Assembly: GCA_958298945.1 (NCBI GenBank) | Contig: OY282608.1 | Coordinates: 77,052,806 to 77,116,805 of the forward strand | Direction of reading: 5' to 3' | Length of the DNA: 64,000 nt | From: Atherix ibis | Taxonomy: Eukaryota; Arthropoda; Insecta; Diptera; Athericidae | Part shown: positions 59,401 to 64,000 of the stretch, one piece after another | How the letters are laid out: each line of letters starts with the position of its first letter | Numbering within the stretch: the first letter of the stretch is position 1 | Translations under genes and position numbers: made by a program | The notes under the pieces: generated by a model | The model's database searches: none | What the model was told of the DNA's origin: nothing | What the model saw: only the letters and a program-made list of their open reading frames with translations

Positions 59401-60665
59401 TTTTTGGTTTGTTGGTTTGTTGGTTTGTTCGTTTGTTGGTTTGTTGGTTTGTTGGTTTGTTGGTTTGTTGTTTTGTTGGTTTGTAGGTTTGTTGGTTTGT
59501 TTGTTTGTTGGTTTGTTGGTTTTTTGTTTGTAGGCTTGTTTGTTTGTTGGTATGTTGGTTTGCTCGTTTGTTCATTAGTTGGTTTGTTGGTTTGTTGGTT
59601 TGTTGGTTTGTTGGTTTGTTGGTTTGTTGGTTGGTTGGTTTGTTGGTTTGTTGGTTTATTTGTTTGTTGGTTTGTTGATTTGTTGGTTTGTTGGTTTGTT
59701 TGTTTGTTGGTTTGTTGGTTTGTTGGTTTGTTGGTTTGTTGGTTTGTTTGTTTGTTGGTTTGTTTGTTTGTTGGTTTGTTCGTTTGTTGGCTTGTTGGTT
59801 TGTTGGCTTGTTGCCTTGTTGGTTTGTTGGCTTGTTGGTTTGTTGGTTTGTTGGTTTGTTGGTTTGTTGGTTTGTTGGCTTGTTGGCTTGTTGGTTTGTT
59901 GGCTTGTTGGTTTGTTGGCTTGTTGGCTTGTTGTTTTGTTGGTTTGTTTGTTTGTTGGCTTGTTTGTTTGTTGGCTTGTTGGTTTGATGGCTTGTTGGTT
60001 TGTTGGCATGTTGGTTTGTTGATTTGTTGGTTTGTTGGTTTGTTGGTTTGTTGGTTTGTTGGTTTGTTGGTTTGTTAGTTTGTTGGTTTGTTGTTGTTTG
60101 TTGGTTTGTTGGTTTGTTGGTTTGTTGGTTTGTTGGTTTGTTTGTTTGTTGGTTTGTTTGTTTGTTGGTTTGTTCGTTTGTTGGCTTGTTGGTTTGTTGG
60201 CTTGTTGCCTTGTTGGTTTGTTGGCTTGTTGGTTTGTTGGTTTGTTGGTTTGTTGGCTTGTTGGCTTGTTGGTTTGTTGGCTTGTTGGTTTGTTGGCTTG
60301 TTGGCTTGTTGTTTTGTTGGTTTGTTTGTTTGTTGGCGTGTTTGTTTGTTGGCTTGTTGGTTTGATGGCTTGTTGGTTTGTTGGCATGTTGGTTTGTTGG
60401 TTTGTTGATTTGTTGGTTTGTTGGTTTGTTGGTTTGTTGATTTGTTGGTTTGTTGGTTTGTTGGTTTGTTGGTTTGTTGGTTTGTTGGTTTGTTGGTTTG
60501 TTTGTTTGTTGGTTTGTTGGTTTTTGGTTTGTAGGCTTGTTTGTTTGTTGGTATGTTGGTTTGTTCGTTTGTTCATTAGTTGGTTTGTTGGTTTGTTGGT
60601 TTGTTGGTTTGTTGGTTGGTTGGTTTGTTGGTTTGTTGGTTTATTTGTTTGTTGGTTTGTTGATT
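59351..60665 (+). repeat. Copy of 52.96-54.27 kb, spaced 6,389 bases
   Basis: Modules at 52,962, 53,299, 53,643, 53,699, 54,019 and 54,061 recur at 59,351, 59,688, 60,032, 60,088, 60,408 and 60,450, always 6,389 bases apart (4,296 plus 2,093). Shared rare variants include TTTTTTGTTTGTAGG (near 53,121 and 59,520), TTTGCTCG (53,161 and 59,560) and GGCGTG (53,947 and 60,336). The match ends near 60,665, where the 54-kb copy instead joins another module. Confidence 0.88.
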
Positions 60666-61340
60666 TGTTGGTTTGTTGGTTTGTTTGTTTGTTGGTTTGT
60701 TGGTTTGTTGGTTTGTTGGTTTGTTGGTTTGTTTGTTTGTTGGTTTGTTCGTTTGTTGGCTTGTTGGTTTGTTGGCTAGTTGCCTTGTTGGCTTGTTGGC
60801 TTGTTGGCTTGTTGGTTTGTTGGTTTGTTGGTTTGTTGGTTTGTTGGTTTGTTGGTTTGTTGGCTTGTTGGCTTGTTGGTTTGTTGGCTTGTTGGTTTGT
60901 TGGCTTGTTGGCTTGTTGTTTTGTTGGTTTGTTTGTTTGTTGGCTTGTTTGTTTGTTGGCTTGTTGGTTTTTGGTTTGTAGGCTTGTTTGTTTGTTGGTA
61001 TGTTGGTTTGTTCGTTTGTTCATTAGTTGGTTTGTTGGTTTGTTGGTTTGTTGGTTTGTTGGTTGGTTGGTTTGTTGGTTTGTTGGTTTATTTGTTTGTT
61101 GGTTTGTTGATTTGTTGGTTTGTTGGTTTGTTTGTTTGTTGGTTTGTTGGTTTGTTGGTTTGTTGGTTTGTTGGTTTGTTTGTTTGTTGGTTTGTTCGTT
61201 TGTTGGCTTGTTGGTTTGTTGGCTAGTTGCCTTGTTGGCTTGTTGGCTTGTTGGCTTGTTGGTTTGTTGGTTTGTTGGTTTGTTGGTTTGTTGGTTTGTT
61301 GGTTTGTTGGCTTGTTGGCTTGTTGGCTTGTTGTTTTGTT
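60530..61340 (+). repeat. 447-bp tandem duplication
   Basis: TTTGTAGG, GGTATGTTGG and CATTAG (60,574 and 61,021), TTTATTTG, and GGCTAGTTGCC (near 60,775 and 61,222) repeat at exactly 447 bases, one less than 56 octamers. Each copy includes the short GGTTTTTGG unit that accounts for the missing base. It sits at the right end of the well-structured part of the array. Confidence 0.85.
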
Positions 61341-64000
61341 GATTTGTTGGTTTGTTGGTTTGCTGGTTTGTTGGTTTGTTGGTTTGTTGGTTTGTTGGTT
61401 TGTTGGTTTGTTGGTTTGTTGGTTTGTTGGTTTGTTGGTTTGTTCGTTTGTTGGTTTGTTGGTTTGTTGGTTTGTTGGTTTGTTGGTTTGTTGGTTTGTT
61501 GCTTTTTTGGATTGTTCGTTTGTTCGTTTGTTGGTTTTTTGGTTTGTTGGCTTGTTGGTTTTTTGGTTTGTTGGCTTGTTGGTTTGTTGTTTTTTTGGTT
61601 TGTTGGCTTGTTGGTTTGTTGGCTTGTTGGTTCTTTGGTTTGTTGGTTTGCTGGTTTGTTGGTTTGTTGGTTTGTTGGTTTGTTTGTTTGTTGGTTTGTT
61701 GGTTTGTTGGTTTGTTGGTTTGTTGGTTTGTTGGTTTATTGGTTTGTTGGTTTGTTGGATTGTTGGTTTGTTGGTTTGTTGGTTTGTTGGTTTGTTGGTT
61801 TGTTGGTTTGTTGGTTTGTTGGTTTGTTCGTTTGTTGGCTTGTTGGTTTGTTCGTGTGTTGGCTTGTTGGTTTGTTGGTTTGTTGGTTTGTTCGTTTGTT
61901 GGTTTGTTCGTTTGTTGGCTTGTTGGTTTGTTGGCTTGTTGGTTTGTTGGTTTGTTGGTTTGTTGGTTTGTTGGTTTGTTTGTTTGTTGGTTTGTTGGTT
62001 TGTTGGTTTGTTGGTTTGTTGGCTTGTTGGCTTGTTGGTTTGTTGGTTTGTTGGTTTGTTGGTTTGTTGGTTTGTTGGTTTATTTGTTTGTTGGTTTGTT
62101 GGCTTGTTTGTTTGTTGGCTTGTTGGCTTGTTGGTTTGTTGGTTTGTTTGTTTGTTGGTTTGTTCCTTTGTTGGCTTATTGGTTTGTTGGCTTGTTGGCA
62201 TGTTGGTTTGTTGGTTTGTTGGTTTGTTGGTTTGTTGATTTGTTGGTTTGTTGGTTTGTTGATTTGTTGGTTTGTTGGTTTGTTGGTTTGTTGGTTTGTT
62301 GGTTTGTTGGTTTGTTGGTTTGTTGGTTTGTTGGTTTGTTGGTTTGTTGGTTTGTTGGTTTGTTGGTTTGTTGGTTTGTTAGTTTGCTGGTTTTTTGGTT
62401 TGTTGGCTTATTGGTTTGTTGGTTTGTTGGTTTGGTGGGTTGTTGGTTTGTTGGTTCCTTCGTTTGTTGGTTTTTTTGGTTTGTTGGTTTGTTGGTTTTT
62501 TGGTTTGTTGGCTTGTTGGTTTGTTGGTTTGTTGGTTTGTTGGTTTGTTGGTTTGTTGGTTTGTTGGTTTGTTGGTTTGTTGGTTTGTTGGTTTGTTGGT
62601 TTGTTGGTTTGTTCGTTTGTTGGTTTTTTGGTTTGTTGGTTTATTGGTTTTTTGGTTTGTTGGCTTGTTGGTTTGTTGGTTTTTTGGTTTGTTGGCTTGT
62701 TGGTTTGTTGGCTTGTTGATTTGTTGGTTTGTTCGTTTGTTGGTTTGTTGGTTTGTTGGTTTGTTGGTTTGTTGGTTTGTTGGCTTGTTGGTTGTTTGGC
62801 TTGTTGGCTTGTTGGTTGTTGGTTTGTTGGTTTGTTGGTTTGTTGGTTTGTTGGTTTGTTGGTTTGTTGGTTTGTTGGTTTGTTGGTTTGTTGGTTTGTT
62901 GGTTTGTTCGTTTGTTGGTTTGTTGGTTTGTTGGTTTGTTGGTTTGTTTGTTTGTTGGTTTGTCCGTTTGTTGGCTTGTTGGTTTGTTCGTTTGTTGGCT
63001 TGTTGGTTTGTTGGCTTGTTGGCATGTTGGTTTCTTGGTTTGTTGATTTGTTGGTTTGTTGGTTTGTTGGTTTGTTGGTATGTTGGTTTGTTGGTATGTT
63101 GGTTTGTTGGTTTGTTGGTTTGTTGGTTTATTTGTTTGTTCGTTTGTTGGCTTGTTGGTTTGTTGGCTTGTTGGTTTGTTGGTTTGTTGGTTTGTTGGTT
63201 TGTTGGTTTGTTGGTTTGTTGGTTTGTTGGCTTGTTGGCTTGTTGGTTTGTTGGTTTGTTGGTTTGTTGGTTTGTTGGTTTGTTGGTTTAATGGTTTATT
63301 TGTTTGTGTGTTTGTTGGCTTGTTGGCTTGTTGGTTTGTTGGTTTGTTTGCTTGTTGGTTTGTTCCTTTGTTGGCCTATTTGTTTGTTGGCTTGTTGGCA
63401 TGTTGGTTTGTTGGTTTGTTGGTTTGTTGGTTTGTTGATTTGTTGGTTTGTTGGTTTGTTGATTTGTTGGTTTGTTGGTTTGTTGGTTTGTTGGTTTGTT
63501 GGTTTGTTGGTTTGTTGGTTTGTTGGTTTGTTGGTTTTTTGGCTTATTAGTTTCTTGGTTTGTTGGTTTGTTGGTTTGTTGGTTTGTTGGTTTGTTCGTT
63601 TGTTGGTTTGTTGGTTTGTTGGCTTGTTGGTTTGTTGGTTTGTTGGTTTGTTGGTTTGTTGGTTTGTTTGTTTGTTTGTTTGTTGCTTTGTTCGTTTGTT
63701 GGTTTTTTGGTTTGTTGGCTTGTTTACTTGTTGGTTTGTTGGTTTATTGGCTTGTTGGTTTGTTGGTTTGTTGGTTTGTTGGTTTGTTGGTTTGTTGGTT
63801 TGTTGGTTTGTTTGTTTGTTGGTTTGTTCGTTTGTTGGCTTGTTGGTTTGTTGGTTTGTTTGTTTGTTGGTTTGTTTGTTTGTTGGTTTATTCGTTTGTT
63901 GGCTTGTTGGTTTGTTGGCTTGTTGCCTTGTTGGTTTGTTGGCTTGTTGGTTTGTTGGTTTGTTGGTTTGTTGGTTTGTTGGTTTGTTGGCTTGTTGGCT
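61340..64000 (+). repeat. Marker-poor right flank, mostly plain consensus units
   Basis: From here to the window end most units are GGTTTGTT, GGCTTGTT or TGTTTGTT. Paired TTCTTCG and GGCAAGTT modules are missing (one TTCCTTCG near 62,457). Unusual spots are TTGCTTTTTTGGATTG near 61,501, GGTTCTTTGG near 61,630, and GGTTGTTTGG and GGTTGTTGG near 62,790-62,815. An internal repeat of 1,200 bases (150 octamers) links about 62,110-62,380 with 63,310-63,580 through TGTTCCTTTG at 62,161 and 63,361. The last 160 bases match 59,730-59,888 (spacing 4,112), so right-subfamily order resumes at the edge. Confidence 0.78.

Larger units (their letters stand above)
1..64000 (+). repeat. Octamer satellite array, (GGTTTGTT)n, fills the window
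   Basis: Every line of the window is built from 8-base units of consensus GGTTTGTT (AACAAACC on the other strand), with no intervening unique sequence. The + strand is almost entirely G and T. C comes from variants such as GGCTTGTT, GGTTTCTT and CGTTTGTT, and A from rarer ones such as AGTTTGTT, GGTTTATT and GGCAAGTT. The phase of the octamer shifts at scattered indels but is always re-established. No gene, transposon or RNA gene can be supported anywhere in it, so all stretches without a gene hold this repeat. Array length, strand bias and nested repeats indicate eukaryotic satellite DNA (inference). I do not recognise the unit as a named family. Both ends are cut inside the array. Confidence 0.99.

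Noticed and set aside
1..64000. All other open frames of 60-800 codons on both strands
   Set aside because: Each is the same circular octapeptide with point variants. Ends are set by chance variants such as TTAG, TGAT, TTAA or TGTAGG. No codon bias, start context or unique protein segment separates any of them from the rest.
1..64000. Telomere array
   Set aside because: The strand bias resembles a telomere G strand, but the unit has only GG pairs and does not match a telomere repeat known to me. The array also contains kilobase-scale higher-order structure and subfamilies, which telomerase-made repeats lack. A subtelomeric location remains possible.
1..64000. CRISPR array or other spaced direct repeats
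   Set aside because: There are no unique spacers between repeats. The intervals between landmark variants are filled by the same octamer.
1..64000. Transposon insertions or terminal repeats at higher-order block edges
   Set aside because: At each junction I examined, the sequence goes from octamer to octamer without target-site duplications, terminal inverted repeats or non-repeat sequence.
1..64000. Bacterial or phage origin
   Set aside because: No coding density, ribosome binding sites, operon structure or unique DNA is present. A 64-kb pure octamer array has no bacterial parallel that I know of.

Overview
The whole 64,000-base window is one tandem array of an 8-base repeat. The consensus unit, read on the + strand, is GGTTTGTT (AACAAACC on the - strand), roughly 8,000 units in all. 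I find no unique sequence, no credible protein-coding gene, no RNA gene, no transposon and no CRISPR array. The first and last bases are both inside repeat units, so the array runs off both ends of the window.

An uninterrupted, strongly strand-asymmetric simple-sequence array of this length, with longer repeats built inside it, is typical of eukaryotic satellite DNA: heterochromatin, subtelomere, sex chromosome or B chromosome. I do not recognise the octamer as a named satellite and cannot name the organism. The many long open frames come from the repeat arithmetic. GGTTTGTT contains no stop codon in any of the six frames, and since 8 is not a multiple of 3, all three frames of a strand encode the same circular octapeptide.

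The array is a mosaic of variant units: GGCTTGTT, GGTTTTTT, GGTTTCTT, CGTTTGTT, AGTTTGTT, TGTTTGTT, GGTTTATT, GGTTTGCT, GATTTGTT, GGCAAGTT, GGCATGTT and others. Their order forms recognisable modules, which let me trace higher-order duplications by eye. Main copy spacings, left to right: 1,064 bp (about 1.5-3.7 kb); 1,264 bp (4.75-7.3 kb); 1,511-1,520 bp (10.1-13.1 kb); 2,195-2,186 bp (17.3-21.7 kb); 2,649-2,650 bp (19.7-25.0 kb); 1,455-1,479 bp (24.7-27.7 kb); 2,988, 1,674 and 657 bp (27.7-33.0 kb); 4,654-4,646 bp (28.4-34.4 kb); 1,840 bp (34.4-38.1 kb); 2,450-2,456 bp (37.5-41.9 kb); 1,336 bp (43.5-46.1 kb); 4,288-4,296, 2,093 and 6,389 bp (50.0-60.7 kb); 447 bp (60.5-61.3 kb); 1,200 bp (62.1-63.6 kb). 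Block edges are accurate to a few units; the spacings come from matching rare variants.

Two subfamilies are visible. From 1 to about 46.6 kb the array carries one set of diagnostic variants (for example GTCGGGTTAT and TTTGATTGTTGG). From about 47.5 to 60.7 kb it carries another (GTCGGTTTAT, TTTAATTGTTGG, GGGTTCTTGG). About 46.6-47.5 kb is transitional. The part from 61.3 kb to the end is mostly plain consensus with few markers, and right-subfamily order resumes in the last 160 bases. The likely history is repeated unequal exchange and local amplification. An assembly artefact in such sequence cannot be excluded from the bases alone.
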